Assembly: GCF_017980685.1 (NCBI RefSeq)
Contig: NZ_JACXXO010000005.1
Span: 62,001-126,000 of the forward strand
DNA from: Pseudomonas iridis
GTDB lineage: Bacteria > Pseudomonadota > Gammaproteobacteria > Pseudomonadales > Pseudomonadaceae
Length of the DNA stretch: 64,000 nt
Direction: 5' to 3'
Part shown: positions 9,121 to 18,429 of the stretch, one piece after another
How positions within the stretch are numbered: position 1 is the stretch's first letter
How the letters are laid out: every line of letters begins with the position of its first letter
Program-made: the position numbers and the translations under genes
Notes under the pieces: model-generated
Told to the model about the DNA's origin: nothing
What the model saw: only the letters and a program-made list of their open reading frames with translations
Database searches by the model: none

Positions 9121-10023
9121 TTGAAAGCTGCCATCATCAAAAAATACCGTCTGATCATCAAAACCATGGGCTATGTGGGCTGGGCCCTGTTTTGGCTATT
9201 GCTCTGGGATATCGCCGTCACCGTAGATTTCATGTTGTTTCTCAATGCCAAGATCAACCTGCCGCTGATGCCCCTGACATTGCTCGGTTCGGCATTGGTG
9301 GTGTTGATCAGTTTTCGCAACAGCAGTGCCTATAACCGTTGGTGGGAGGCGCGAACGCTGTGGGGCATGATGATCAACAGCTCGCGCAGCTACGCCCGGC
9401 AAGTGCTGACGCTGCTGGACGACACCGGCAGCGAGGTGAATCCGGTCAAATCAACCCTGCTGCGCCGTCATGTGGCCTATGTGAATTGCCTCGCGGCGCA
9501 TCTTCAGGGCGAGCCTTGCCCCGAAGAAGTTCGCGCGTTTATCCCTGCCGACGAGTTCGCCCGCAGCGGCACCACCAATAACTTCGCCAACGACATCCTC
9601 ACCGGTTCCGCCGCCCTGCTGGCGAAAGAATACAAGGCCGGGCGACTGGACAGTATTCGCCTTGCGCGGCTGGAATCGACCATGGTCGATCTGTCCAACA
9701 GCCAAGGCGGGATGGAGCGGATCGCCAATACGCCGTTGCCGTACCCTTACGTGTATTTCCCACGGCTGTTTATTTCGCTGTTCTGCCTGATCGTACCAGT
9801 GGGGCTGGTGGAATCCCTGGGCTGGTACACCCCGCTCGCCTCGACCGTGGTGGGCTTTATGCTGCTGGCCATCGAACGTATCGGCACCGATCTACAGAGC
9901 CCGTTTCGTCTCAGTGAACACCAGATTCAGATGGAAGCGTTGTGCGAAACCATCGAGAAAAACCTGCAGTCGATGCAGCGTGATTCCATGGGTGATGTGC
10001 ACAGGGTTGAAGAGATGGCCTGA
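9121..10023 (+). CDS. Bestrophin-family (YneE/UPF0187) membrane protein
   Basis: This 300-aa inner-membrane protein has bestrophin-like features: an N-terminal helix pair (YVGWALFWLLLWDIAVTVDFML) and FRNSSAYNRWWEARTLWGMMINSSRSYARQV, the signature 'N.AY.RWWE.R..WG....NSRR' region. Two more helices lie near residues 210-250. Bacterial bestrophins are pentameric ion channels. The start is a TTG at 9121 with GAGG about 7 nt upstream; no better in-frame ATG precedes the conserved N-terminus. It stands alone in its orientation. Confidence 0.85.
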   Translation: MKAAIIKKYRLIIKTMGYVGWALFWLLLWDIAVTVDFMLFLNAKINLPLMPLTLLGSALVVLISFRNSSAYNRWWEARTLWGMMINSSRSYARQVLTLLDDTGSEVNPVKSTLLRRHVAYVNCLAAHLQGEPCPEEVRAFIPADEFARSGTTNNFANDILTGSAALLAKEYKAGRLDSIRLARLESTMVDLSNSQGGMERIANTPLPYPYVYFPRLFISLFCLIVPVGLVESLGWYTPLASTVVGFMLLAIERIGTDLQSPFRLSEHQIQMEALCETIEKNLQSMQRDSMGDVHRVEEMA

Positions 10024-10047
10024 AGTGAAGCCATCAGCTTGAAGAAA

Positions 10048-10068
10048 GCTAGGGCGTAAAGCCCTAGC
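10048..10068. terminator. Perfect 8-bp stem hairpin between convergent genes
   Basis: GCTAGGGC (10048-10055), loop GTAAA, GCCCTAGC (10061-10068). It lies between the bestrophin stop and the convergent lysine-rich gene. No long T-run follows on the + side; it may terminate both. Confidence 0.55.
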
Positions 10069-10080
10069 AGATAGCAGGTG

Positions 10081-10320
10081 TCACTTTTTCTTCTTTGCAG
10101 GCTTATCAGACTTCTCTGATTTCTTGGCCTTTTCTGGCTTGCTATCAGCCTTCTTTGCAGACTTTTTAGGTTCGGCGTCTTTCTTTTTGTCCTTCTTGTC
10201 GGAGGATTTGGAAAGCGTCGAAGCCGCCGCTGATTTTTTTGCCGGTGATGACTTTTTGTCTTTCAAGTCCTTGCTGGCTTTCGAAGCGTCACCTTTGCTT
10301 TTCTTCTCGTCTTTAGCCAC
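10081..10320 (-). CDS. Lysine-rich histone-H1-like small protein (79 aa)
   Basis: The product is almost entirely Lys, Ser, Ala and Asp/Glu in short repeats (KDEKKSKGD, KKSAKKADSKPEKAKKSEKSDK, tail PAKKKK). It has no fold I can predict. It resembles the Lys/Ala/Pro tails of bacterial H1-like proteins such as AlgP, so nucleic-acid binding is possible (inference). The GTG at 10320 has AGGTGA about 5 nt upstream and is preferred over the GTG at 10329. AAG/AAA-rich codons make its composition unlike its neighbours. Confidence 0.65.
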   Translation of the reverse strand: MAKDEKKSKGDASKASKDLKDKKSSPAKKSAAASTLSKSSDKKDKKKDAEPKKSAKKADSKPEKAKKSEKSDKPAKKKK

Positions 10321-10476
10321 GTTGATCACCTCTCGGAGGGTGCCGATATTGGCACATTGCCTGTGTGATTATTCACAAGCTAATCATTAGGTGAGCGTGC
10401 CCAAGAGCGGTTCAAATTTTTTATGCGTTGAGATCGGCTTTGAGGGATACACCGTTTACTTGGCAGGTGACCTGGT

Positions 10477-11685
10477 TCATACCAAGACACTCATCACCCA
10501 CCCCGCCACTCCCGTGCCGATTACAACCAGCCACGCCGGCAACTTCCATACCATCAGCGCCATCAGGGCAACAAGCGCGAGGCCGAAGTCTTGCGGTTTG
10601 AGAACCGCGCTGGTCCACACAGGTTGATAAAGCGCGGCCAGCAACAGGCCAACGACCGCCGCGTTCACCCCGGCCAAAGCGGCTTGTGCACGCACGCTGC
10701 GACGTAAGTGCTCCCAGAAAGGCAAGGCGCCGACGACCAACAAAAACGCTGGGGCAAAGATCGCCAGCAAGCAGATCATGGCGCCCGCCCAACCTGAAGG
10801 TGGGACGCTCATGGAGGCGCCGAGAAACGCCGCGAACGTAAACAACGGGCCCGGCACAGCCTGCGCAGCACCGTATCCGGCGAGGAACGTTTCGTTGTTG
10901 ACCCAACCGGAGGGCACGACTTCTGCTTGCAGAAGAGGCAGAACCACGTGGCCGCCGCCGAATACCAGGGAGCCGGAACGGTAGAAAGCATCGACCATTG
11001 CCAGGCTCTGATCGGTTACCCGTTCGGCCAACAACGGTAGCGCCACCAACAACAGAAGAAACAAGGCCAGCCACATCACCCCGGCTCTGCGGCTGATCGG
11101 TAAAGACAGCGCGTCGTGCTCGACACGTTGCGCGGGTTTGAACAGCATCAGCCCCACCCATCCAGCGACGACAATCACGCTGACCTGTCCCCAGGCGGAC
11201 GGCGCAAGCAACGCGACGCACGCGGCAATCACCATGAGGGTAATTCGCGGTACGTCCGTGCACAGGTTTCGAGCCATTCCCCACACGGCTTGAGCAACCA
11301 CCGCAACAGCCACGATTTTTAAGCCATGCAGAGCGCCGGGCGAAAGAACAGCGCCATAACGGGACAGGCCCAGTGCAAACAAAATCATCAGCATCGCCGA
11401 CGGCAACGTGAACCCGGCCCAAGCAGCGAGCGCACCGCGATATCCTGCGCGGGACAGGCCCAAAGCGATGCCGACCTGACTGCTCGCCGGTCCCGGCAGA
11501 AACTGACACAACGCGACCAAATCGGCATAGCTGCGCTCGGTCAGCCATTGCCGCCGGCTGACAAACTCATGGTGGAAGTAGCCCAAGTGGGCAATGGGAC
11601 CACCGAATGAAGTCAATCCAAGCCGCAGAAAGATCAGAAACACCGACCAGGCACTGTTTCGTTCAGTCGTACAAGAGTCGGCCAT
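10477..11685 (-). CDS. chrA: Chromate transporter, two-domain ChrA type
   Basis: This 402-aa polytopic protein has two homologous CHR halves. The first has RLGLTSFGGPIAHLGYFHHEFV and CQFLPGPASSQVGIALG (residues about 20-75). The second has FGGGHVVLPLLQAEVV and FLAGYGAAQAVPGPLFTFAAFLG (about 240-300). ChrA proteins export chromate by ion coupling and confer resistance. AAGGAA lies about 10 nt before ATG 11685. No chrB regulator is adjacent. Function in chromate export is family knowledge; many ChrA homologues are untested. Confidence 0.9.
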   Translation of the reverse strand: MADSCTTERNSAWSVFLIFLRLGLTSFGGPIAHLGYFHHEFVSRRQWLTERSYADLVALCQFLPGPASSQVGIALGLSRAGYRGALAAWAGFTLPSAMLMILFALGLSRYGAVLSPGALHGLKIVAVAVVAQAVWGMARNLCTDVPRITLMVIAACVALLAPSAWGQVSVIVVAGWVGLMLFKPAQRVEHDALSLPISRRAGVMWLALFLLLLVALPLLAERVTDQSLAMVDAFYRSGSLVFGGGHVVLPLLQAEVVPSGWVNNETFLAGYGAAQAVPGPLFTFAAFLGASMSVPPSGWAGAMICLLAIFAPAFLLVVGALPFWEHLRRSVRAQAALAGVNAAVVGLLLAALYQPVWTSAVLKPQDFGLALVALMALMVWKLPAWLVVIGTGVAGWVMSVLV

Positions 11686-11903
11686 GTACCCGCGTTCCTT
11701 CTAAAATAGTCGAGCAACGATAGCGTATTTCGATTTATTGAGAAGTTACAGGGTCATTGTTCCATTACCGTTAAAACGCTGGGGACGCTGATCGGCCGCT
11801 TCCTGCCGCACCACCTGCAACGGCGGGAGCATCGGCATCCGGATCAGAAGAGTAACCAGTAGCCGAAAGCTGCCACTCAGAATGCGAACGCCCAACAAAC
11901 CGC

Positions 11904-12659
11904 TTAGAGCTGCATTTCGGCGAGCGCCCTGCGCAGGGGCTCATCCGATATCTGGATAGGGCCGTGAAATGGCACATCCATGTCCAGCACGAGGTAAACG
12001 GAGGCCGCGATGAGCAATGACGAGACAATGAACATTCCAATCACCATTGAGTTCCGGGGAGCGCGGTATCCGAAACTGGCGAAGATGAGGGTCAACCAGG
12101 CAACCAGCATCCCGATCAAAGGTCCCGGAATCGCCCCCTCTGACTGCTCGACGATCCTCCAGCGTTGCTCGATGATCGAATGATATTGCTGACGGATATC
12201 CTGAAGCATCGTTTCATGGAAGCGATCCGGTGGCTTTATGCCGGTCAACGACTTGCCTATGTCATCCAGGTATTTAGCCGCTTCGCTGTCGCGATGCTGC
12301 AAGGCCTCATCACCTCGATACGGAGTCTCGATAGCGCGCTCAAGATAGGTGACCAGACGTTTGCGCGTGACTTGTGTCGCATCGCCATAGCCTCGTAGCG
12401 TCCGGTCAAAAATAATCAGGCTGGTGGCATAGCCATGGAAGTTTGCATCTATGGACTCGTAGGTGTTTTTGGCAGAATTGATCATCAGACCAAAGACCAG
12501 CGACGTCATGACCACAAAAATGTTGGCGACCAGGCGAATGACGGTATTGGTCTCGTCATCCCGGTGGTGGGACGCCAGCTTGGGGTACCCGTTCATCATG
12601 AAAAGCGAGGCAGCAACCAGGCACCCGAAAATGGCCAGGGCGATCCAGAGAGAGTTCAT
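11904..12659 (-). CDS. DUF4239-type (bestrophin-like) membrane protein
   Basis: This 251-aa protein has two N-terminal helices (residues about 4-20 and 45-62), a central soluble stretch (about 65-185), and two closely spaced C-terminal helices (about 185-240). The arrangement and segments VVMTSLVFGLMINSAKNTY and the C-terminal GAIPGPLIGMLVAWLTLIFASFG match the DUF4239 family, whose role is unknown. It stands alone, and the 218 bp on its 3' side contain nothing I can assign. Confidence 0.7.
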   Translation of the reverse strand: MNSLWIALAIFGCLVAASLFMMNGYPKLASHHRDDETNTVIRLVANIFVVMTSLVFGLMINSAKNTYESIDANFHGYATSLIIFDRTLRGYGDATQVTRKRLVTYLERAIETPYRGDEALQHRDSEAAKYLDDIGKSLTGIKPPDRFHETMLQDIRQQYHSIIEQRWRIVEQSEGAIPGPLIGMLVAWLTLIFASFGYRAPRNSMVIGMFIVSSLLIAASVYLVLDMDVPFHGPIQISDEPLRRALAEMQL

Positions 12660-12859
12660 GCATCAGCACCCTGAACAGTGGAGTCAAGTCTTGGAGCATA
12701 GACTGTCAGGCTTTCTGGGAGTTTCCCTCTTCAGATACAGGTTTGCCTGCTGAGGAATGACCTCGCTGCCAAGTCGAAAGCCTGCGTTGGTGACTGGCAG
12801 GTACGCGTCGACCTCCGCCCAAAGTTCTGGTTCACCAAGGGCTAATGTCGGCCCATAGC

Positions 12860-12900
12860 GGGCGCATGGACGGAAATCAATAAATCCGCGCCATGCGCCC
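12860..12900 (-). terminator. Long inverted repeat 3' of the ABC exporter gene
   Basis: GGGCGCATGG (12860-12869) and CCATGCGCCC (12891-12900) are perfect 10-nt inverted copies 21 nt apart, starting 8 bp after the stop of the minus-strand ABC gene. There is no T-run, so it may be an mRNA 3'-end or protein-binding site. The 248-bp interval 12660-12907 holds nothing else convincing. Confidence 0.4.
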
Positions 12901-12907
12901 TTGCATC

Positions 12908-14767
12908 TCAAGCCTGATCCAGTGCCTCGACCAACCCCTTGTCCTCACCCAGAAACCCGCCGCTTTGATGTTGCCAAAGCCGCGCGTACACGCCGTTCCT
13001 CTCCAGTAATTCGCTATGGGTGCCCTGTTCGATGATGCGTCCGTCATCCATCACGATGAGCCGGTCCATGGCCGCGATCGTCGAAAGCCGATGGGCGATA
13101 GCAATCACGGTTTTGCCTTGCATCATGTCATCGAGGCTTTCCTGAATGGCCACTTCGACTTCCGAATCCAGCGCGCTGGTGGCTTCATCAAGCAGCAGGA
13201 TCGGCGCGTTCTTGAGCATTACCCGGGCAATCGCGACGCGTTGCCGTTGACCGCCCGACAGCTTGATGCCCCGCTCACCGACCAGTGTGTCGTAGCCGCT
13301 ATGGCCTTGGCGGTCGCTGAGCTGACTGATGAACTCATCGGCCTGGGCGCTGGCGGCGGCGCTGCGGATTTGCGCATCGGTGGCGTCGGGACGGCCGTAG
13401 GCGATGTTGTCGCGAATCGAACGATGCAGCAGCGAGGTGTCCTGGGTAACCATGCCGATGGCGCTGCGCAGACTGTCCTGGGTCAATTTCGCGATGTTTT
13501 GCCCGTCGATGCGAATCTCGCCGCTGTCGACGTCATAGAAGCGCAGCAGCAAGTTGATCAGCGTGGATTTGCCGGCGCCGGAGCGGCCGACCAGACCGAT
13601 CTTTTCACCCGGGCGGATGTTCAGGCTGAGGCCATCGAGCACCTGGCGTTCGCCGTTGTAATTGAAGTGCACCTTATCGAAAGTAACGGCGCCGCCCTTG
13701 GTCACCAGCACACCTGCATCCGGCGCGTCCTGCACCTTGGCGCCTTGCGTCAGCGTGGCCATGCCATCCTGCACAGTGCCAATGCTCTCGAACAGCGAGG
13801 TCATCTGCCACATGATCCAGTTCGACATGCCGTTGATACGCAACGCCATGGCAGTGATTGCTGCCACGGCACCGGCACCGACATCACCTTGGTGCCAAAG
13901 CCACAGGGCGTAACCACCCGCGGACATGATCAGCCCCACCACCAAGGCCTGGTTGACGATCTCGAACCTGCTGACGAGACGCATCTGGCGAAAACCGGTC
14001 AGCTTGAAATCTTCCATCGCTGCACGGGCGAAGTGCGCTTCACGATTGGAATGGGAGAACAGCTTCACCGTCGTGATGTTGGTGTAGGCGTCCGAGATAC
14101 GCCCGGTCATCATTGACCGCGCATTGGCCTGCTCCTGCCCGACTTTGCCCAGGCGCGGCACGAAGTACCACATGGCAAGCGCGAACAACACCGCCCAGCC
14201 AATGAACGGCAGCATCAGTTTCAGCGCGAAGCCACCGGCCAGCGCGATGATCGCGATGAAATACACGCCGATCCCGGGGATGATCTCGATCAGGGTAAAC
14301 AACACGTCACGCACTGCCAGCGCGGTTTGCATCACCTTGGTGGTGACCCGGCCGGAAAACTCATCGGAAAAAAACGAAAGGCTCTGCCGCAGCATCAGGC
14401 GATGGAAATCCCAACGCAGGCGCAACGGCAAGTTAATCGCCAATATCTGGTGCTGCACCATGGTGCGCAACGCCACCAGCCCGACACTGGTCACCATGAC
14501 GATGCCCATGCCCCACAACACCCGACTTTCCTGCGCGGCCGCTTCGCCGCCTGCCTGCCAGGTCGAGAGCAGATCCACGACCTGCCCGAGAAAGGAAAAC
14601 AGCCAGGCTTCGTAAATCGACACAGCGGCACTCAGCAGCGCAAGCAGCAGAATGTAACCGCGCGCGCCTCGCGTACAGGCCCACAGAAAACGCGCCAGGC
14701 CGTTGGGCGGCGGTGGTACCTCGTCAGGCGGAAAAGGGTCGAGTCTTCGTTCAAACGCACGAAGCAT
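12908..14767 (-). CDS. ABC exporter, fused permease-ATPase (MsbA-like)
   Basis: This 619-aa half-transporter has a six-helix export domain (residues about 30-320) and a nucleotide-binding domain with Walker A GRSGAGKST, signature LSGGQRQRVAIARV, Walker B ILLLDEATSALDSE and H-loop AHRLST. It should work as a homodimer to export a lipid, peptide or drug; the substrate cannot be told from sequence. I chose ATG 14767 because GGAG lies 7-10 nt upstream; the frame continues 36 codons without a comparable site. It is near the two-component system genes but about 250 bp away and perhaps a separate unit. Confidence 0.88.
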   Translation of the reverse strand: MLRAFERRLDPFPPDEVPPPPNGLARFLWACTRGARGYILLLALLSAAVSIYEAWLFSFLGQVVDLLSTWQAGGEAAAQESRVLWGMGIVMVTSVGLVALRTMVQHQILAINLPLRLRWDFHRLMLRQSLSFFSDEFSGRVTTKVMQTALAVRDVLFTLIEIIPGIGVYFIAIIALAGGFALKLMLPFIGWAVLFALAMWYFVPRLGKVGQEQANARSMMTGRISDAYTNITTVKLFSHSNREAHFARAAMEDFKLTGFRQMRLVSRFEIVNQALVVGLIMSAGGYALWLWHQGDVGAGAVAAITAMALRINGMSNWIMWQMTSLFESIGTVQDGMATLTQGAKVQDAPDAGVLVTKGGAVTFDKVHFNYNGERQVLDGLSLNIRPGEKIGLVGRSGAGKSTLINLLLRFYDVDSGEIRIDGQNIAKLTQDSLRSAIGMVTQDTSLLHRSIRDNIAYGRPDATDAQIRSAAASAQADEFISQLSDRQGHSGYDTLVGERGIKLSGGQRQRVAIARVMLKNAPILLLDEATSALDSEVEVAIQESLDDMMQGKTVIAIAHRLSTIAAMDRLIVMDDGRIIEQGTHSELLERNGVYARLWQHQSGGFLGEDKGLVEALDQA

Positions 14768-15015
14768 GGTGATCTCCAAAACTGTCAGTTGAGGAGATTC
14801 TGCCATTGAATGGTTGGCAGGAGGTCTTTGTGAAAAAGTGTGTGTCCGTGGCGACGGCCGTCGGCCATAAACCACAGATCGCTTTTTACGCAGCTTTCCA
14901 GCAGGTCGAATGATGCGCGTCTGCCCAGCTTAGGAATGCGATCCATCGAATTCGTATAACCACGGAATGTCCTGGCGCTGATAACGGTGCACCCTGACAG
15001 CGGCTAAAGGCGTGC

Positions 15016-16347
15016 TCATTGAACCGGCAATTCAACCCGCGCCACTAACCCGCCGCTGCTGCGATTGCTCAACGTCAGTTCCCCGCCCTGCTCACGCACG
15101 ATGGCCCGCGCCGCGGAAAGCCCAAGTCCGACCCCGCCGGTTTCGCGGTTGCGTGAGGTTTCGAGGCGTAAAAACGGATCGAACACGCGCTCCAGCGACT
15201 CTTCGGCAATCCCCGGCCCTTCGTCGCTGACCTCGATGCAGATCGTGTAGCCATCGCCGCTCAAGGCGATGCTCGGGTGTTGCGCGTACTTCTCGGCATT
15301 TTCCAGCAGGTTGACGATCACTCGTTTGATGCCAAGCGGCCGGCCCTCATACACAAAGTGAGCAGGGCCGCTGTAATCGACGCCGATGTTCTGGTCACGG
15401 TAGTCATCGATGATGGTTTGCAGCAGTTCGGCAAGGTCAAACGCCGTGGTGGGCTCCCCGTGGGTGTCCTCGCGAAAAAACGCCAACGCGGCGTTTATCA
15501 TCGACTGCATTTCTTCGATGTCACGAATCTGTTTGCCTTGGTTATCCAGATCTTCCATGAACTCGCTGCGCAAGCGCATGCGGGTCAGCGGTGCGCGCAA
15601 GTCGTGGGAGATGGACGCGAGCATGTGCGTGCGTTCGCCGATGAAATGCTGAATCTGCGCCTGCATGGTGTTGAAGGCGATGATTGCCTGGCGGATTTCC
15701 TCAGGGCCTTCGATTTTGATCGGCGGTGCGCGCAGGTCACCACCGAAACGCCGCGCGGCGCTGGCGAAACGCTGCAAGGGTTTGGCCAGTTGGCGCGTGG
15801 CGATCCAGGCCACCAGCAAGGTGGCGATCAGGCCAAGGGCAATGACCACCGCAATCCGCGTACTCGCCTCCAGCCCCCAAACCCGCTCCGGTGGGGTGAA
15901 CGACAACCAACTGCCATCGACCAGTTGCACAAGAGCGGCATAGTGCGCCTGCGGGCTGTGGCTCGGCCAGTCGTCAGGGTTGAAGGCTTCCATGGTTCGG
16001 CCATCGCCCAACAGCAGTTGCAGCACCGGCACCCTGCCCGCCTCAACCGGATTGCCGCCCGCCGGCAGCCCGAAGTCGGCGCGCTGCGCTTTCCACGCCA
16101 CTTTCAGCCGCGGGCTGCTTGCCGCGTCCGCCAACTGCGGGCGCAACGGTACCGGCGCGGCCTCGATCACCCGCACGGTAGCGGCAATCTGTTCCAGCAA
16201 ACCGGTGCGCTCAATCGGCGGACGCGCCCAGATCCCGGCGACTTGCACGAACAAGGCATTAAGGGCCAGCGACGTCAGCATCGCCGCAACGATAGTCAGG
16301 GCAATCCGCCGACTGAGGGTGTCGCGCCGCAGCATCCGGCGGATCAC
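15016..16347 (-). CDS. Two-component sensor histidine kinase (EnvZ-like)
   Basis: This 443-aa inner-membrane kinase has TM1 at residues about 14-38, a periplasmic sensor (about 40-160), TM2 (about 163-183), HAMP, then HisKA with phospho-accepting His248 in SISHDLRAPLTRMRLR. HATPase_c has N box NLLENAEKYAQ, DEGPGI and GGVGLGLSAAR. The sensor is a short alpha/beta region of the RstB/EnvZ type; the signal is unknown. The start overlaps the response-regulator stop by ATGA, so the pair is translationally coupled. Confidence 0.92.
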   Translation of the reverse strand: MIRRMLRRDTLSRRIALTIVAAMLTSLALNALFVQVAGIWARPPIERTGLLEQIAATVRVIEAAPVPLRPQLADAASSPRLKVAWKAQRADFGLPAGGNPVEAGRVPVLQLLLGDGRTMEAFNPDDWPSHSPQAHYAALVQLVDGSWLSFTPPERVWGLEASTRIAVVIALGLIATLLVAWIATRQLAKPLQRFASAARRFGGDLRAPPIKIEGPEEIRQAIIAFNTMQAQIQHFIGERTHMLASISHDLRAPLTRMRLRSEFMEDLDNQGKQIRDIEEMQSMINAALAFFREDTHGEPTTAFDLAELLQTIIDDYRDQNIGVDYSGPAHFVYEGRPLGIKRVIVNLLENAEKYAQHPSIALSGDGYTICIEVSDEGPGIAEESLERVFDPFLRLETSRNRETGGVGLGLSAARAIVREQGGELTLSNRSSGGLVARVELPVQ

Positions 16348-17060
16348 GTGCGGCTGACCTTGGCCGTGAACATATAACCGCCGTTGCGAACGGTGCGGAT
16401 CAGGTCCGGACGTTTGCAGTCGGGCTCGATCTTGCGCCGCAGCCGGCTGACCTGCACATCGATGCTGCGATCAAACGCGTCGTGGCCCTGGCCATGGGTC
16501 AGGTCGATCAATTGCTCGCGAGTCAGAATGCGTTGCGGATGCTCAAGAAACACCACCAGCAAGTCGAACTCGCCGCCGGACAGCGGAATCATCACGTTTT
16601 GCGGTGAGCGCAGTTCGCGGCAGGTGATATCCAGATGCCAACCGGCGAAGGCAATCACCGGCCGGGACGGTTCGCTCGGCTGACTGGCCGGTTCGCCTGC
16701 GCGGCGCTGCACTGCACGCAGACGAGCCAGCAATTCACGCGGTGCGAACGGCTTGGTGACGTAGTCATCCGCCCCCAACTCCAGGCCGACAATGCGATCA
16801 CTCAGTTCGCCCATGGCGGTGAGCATGATGATCGGAATGGCCATCTGCGCGCGCACTTTCTGGCACAGACTCAAGCCGCCCTCACCGGGCAGCATCAGGT
16901 CGAGAATGATCGTGTCCGGTCGCTGCTGCGCGATCGCCGCCCACATCGCCTCGCCGTCCGCCGCCACATCGACTTCATAGGCGTGCTGGACGAAGAACTT
17001 CTTCAGCAGCGACAGAATTTCCACGTCGTCGTCGACGATCAGCAGTCTGCTCACGGGCAC
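16344..17060 (-). CDS. OmpR-family response regulator
   Basis: This 238-aa protein has a receiver domain with acidic pocket VDDD (residues 9-12), phospho-acceptor Asp54 (LDLMLPGEGG), Thr at TAMG and Lys at YVTKPF. A C-terminal winged helix contains the recognition segment DRSIDVQVSRLRRKIE and the wing RTVRNGGYMF. It is cotranscribed with and overlaps the kinase gene. The gene for a 104-aa protein starts divergently 159 bp away, so an autoregulatory or target site may lie in 17061-17219. Confidence 0.93.
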   Translation of the reverse strand: MPVSRLLIVDDDVEILSLLKKFFVQHAYEVDVAADGEAMWAAIAQQRPDTIILDLMLPGEGGLSLCQKVRAQMAIPIIMLTAMGELSDRIVGLELGADDYVTKPFAPRELLARLRAVQRRAGEPASQPSEPSRPVIAFAGWHLDITCRELRSPQNVMIPLSGGEFDLLVVFLEHPQRILTREQLIDLTHGQGHDAFDRSIDVQVSRLRRKIEPDCKRPDLIRTVRNGGYMFTAKVSRT

Positions 17061-17219
17061 AGGATCCTCAATCCAGAAAAGAGCGCATCTAAAACCATTC
17101 TGGCGTCCGGGTCATTTATTTCAATCGAGCAACATTCCTTCGCCAATGACATCAACCGGACATCGTCCGGCAAAAACCGTCCTGCATCCTGCACACCTTT
17201 CCAAATCAGGGGGTTGTTC

Positions 17220-17534
17220 ATGAAGGCCTTGCACAGCAGGTATACCGCCGAGGGGCATAACGCCCAATATCCGTTGATCCTCAGCCAGCGCACGACAGCA
17301 CCGAAACACGATACGCCGATCCTGTTTCAGGAGTTTTGCCTGGGATTGTCCAGTGACCAGAGCCGGATTGTCCTGCGCCGTTACTTCGAACAGTTCAGCC
17401 CGGCCAACGCCCAGTGGGTGGAGTACGCCCATTCGATCCCGGCCGCCGACCTCATCCACTGGATCATGACCCACGGCCAGTTGCACATCGAGTGTTCGGA
17501 AAACGCCCCGCAAACCAACAAGGATTCACATTAA
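17220..17534 (+). CDS. Hypothetical protein (104 aa), coupled to a lipoprotein gene
   Basis: This soluble protein has no signal or membrane segment. Recognisable stretches are FQEFCLGLSSDQSRIVLRRY and WVEYAHSIPAADLIHWIMTH. I do not recognise a family. AGGGGG lies about 7 nt before ATG 17220. Its TAA overlaps the ATG of the next gene (TAATG), so the two are translated together. It is divergent from the OmpR-type regulator, which may control it. Confidence 0.7.
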   Translation: MKALHSRYTAEGHNAQYPLILSQRTTAPKHDTPILFQEFCLGLSSDQSRIVLRRYFEQFSPANAQWVEYAHSIPAADLIHWIMTHGQLHIECSENAPQTNKDSH

Positions 17535-18193
17535 TGAGAAGCCATTGCCTGATGTCGATTTTGTGCACGGCGTCCCTGAGCCTGTCGGCTTGCAGCAGCC
17601 AAAAGGTCGAACATACCGGGTTTCTGCACGACTACAGCGTATTGAAGGAGCACAAGTCGCCTTCGGGTCAGGACGTATTGGGTTGGGTCAGTCCGGCATT
17701 GGCCAGAGGTCGTTACACCCAGGCCTATTTGGCGCCGAGTCAGTTCTATCCCAGCGTAGCGCCGACTGACCGGATTCCACTGAGCACACTGTCCGGGGTG
17801 ACCGAGTATTACGACGCAGCCCTCAGGCATGAACTGGGAAAAGTGCTGCAACTGGTGTCCACGCCCGGCCCGAATACGCTGATCGTCAGGCCGGCCATCA
17901 CCCGGGTCAGTGCCAGCACCCAAGGCTTGCAATTTTATGAATGGCTGCCGGTCACACTGGTCGCGGCTGGCGTAAGCACCGCCACCGGCATCCGCGATCA
18001 GGACAGTGAAATCGCCACGGAAATCTCTTTCGAGGACGGTTCGACCGGCGAAGTGGTGGCGGAAGTCGTGCGCAAGGGCACGGGCGTGCCGCTGGATAAC
18101 AATACGCAAGTGCTGACGGCTGACGACGTCAAAGTGGTGCTGGATGGCTGGGCCAGTGATCTGAGTACATCGTACGTGGCGATTCGTAAGTAA
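17534..18193 (+). CDS. DUF3313-like outer lipoprotein
   Basis: This 219-aa protein has a lipoprotein signal peptide with lipobox LSAC (Cys about residue 19) followed by SSQKVEHTGFLHDYSVLKEH. That 'TGFL.DYS.L' opening and the segment NTLIVRPAITRV are typical of the DUF3313 lipoproteins. The C-terminal half (ISFEDGSTGEVVAEVVRKGTG) fits the same family. The function is unknown. Residues +2/+3 are Ser-Ser, favouring outer-membrane sorting. Its start overlaps the preceding gene by one base. Confidence 0.82.
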   Translation: MRSHCLMSILCTASLSLSACSSQKVEHTGFLHDYSVLKEHKSPSGQDVLGWVSPALARGRYTQAYLAPSQFYPSVAPTDRIPLSTLSGVTEYYDAALRHELGKVLQLVSTPGPNTLIVRPAITRVSASTQGLQFYEWLPVTLVAAGVSTATGIRDQDSEIATEISFEDGSTGEVVAEVVRKGTGVPLDNNTQVLTADDVKVVLDGWASDLSTSYVAIRK

Positions 18194-18207
18194 ACCGCAG
18201 GAGCAAG

Positions 18208-18297
18208 GTCAAAAGATCGCAGCCTTCGGCAGCTCCTATGCGAAACACCGGCCCCTGTAGGAGCTGTCGAGTGAAACGAGGCTGCGATCTTTTGATC
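18208..18297. repeat. Paired REP elements (GTAGGAGCTG family)
   Basis: GATCGCAGCCTTCGGCAGCTCC (18215-18236) and a diverged inverted partner with GTAGGAGCTGTCGAG..GGCTGCGATC (18257-18291), the REPIN arrangement common between pseudomonad genes. It may act as a transcript end for the lipoprotein gene. Confidence 0.85.
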
Positions 18298-18429
18298 TCG
18301 TGTTTGAACATTAAAAAAAGCTGCGAGCGGTGAATTATTTCGTGTCCTCATGTATCAGACCCATTAAGCACGCGCCATCAAATAGATGGCATTGACGCGA
18401 CAAGATGGATCAGTAAAGAGAAAACCCGG

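Noticed and set aside
10391..10627. 78-aa plus-strand frame beside chrA
   Set aside because: Mostly antisense to the chrA end, with no motif or ribosome site.
12684..12911. 75-aa reading frame on the minus strand
   Set aside because: No ribosome site or domain; it includes the inverted repeat at 12860-12900 and looks non-coding.
17051..17293. 80-aa minus-strand frame before the response regulator
   Set aside because: It overlaps the better-supported 104-aa gene on the other strand and has no ribosome site.
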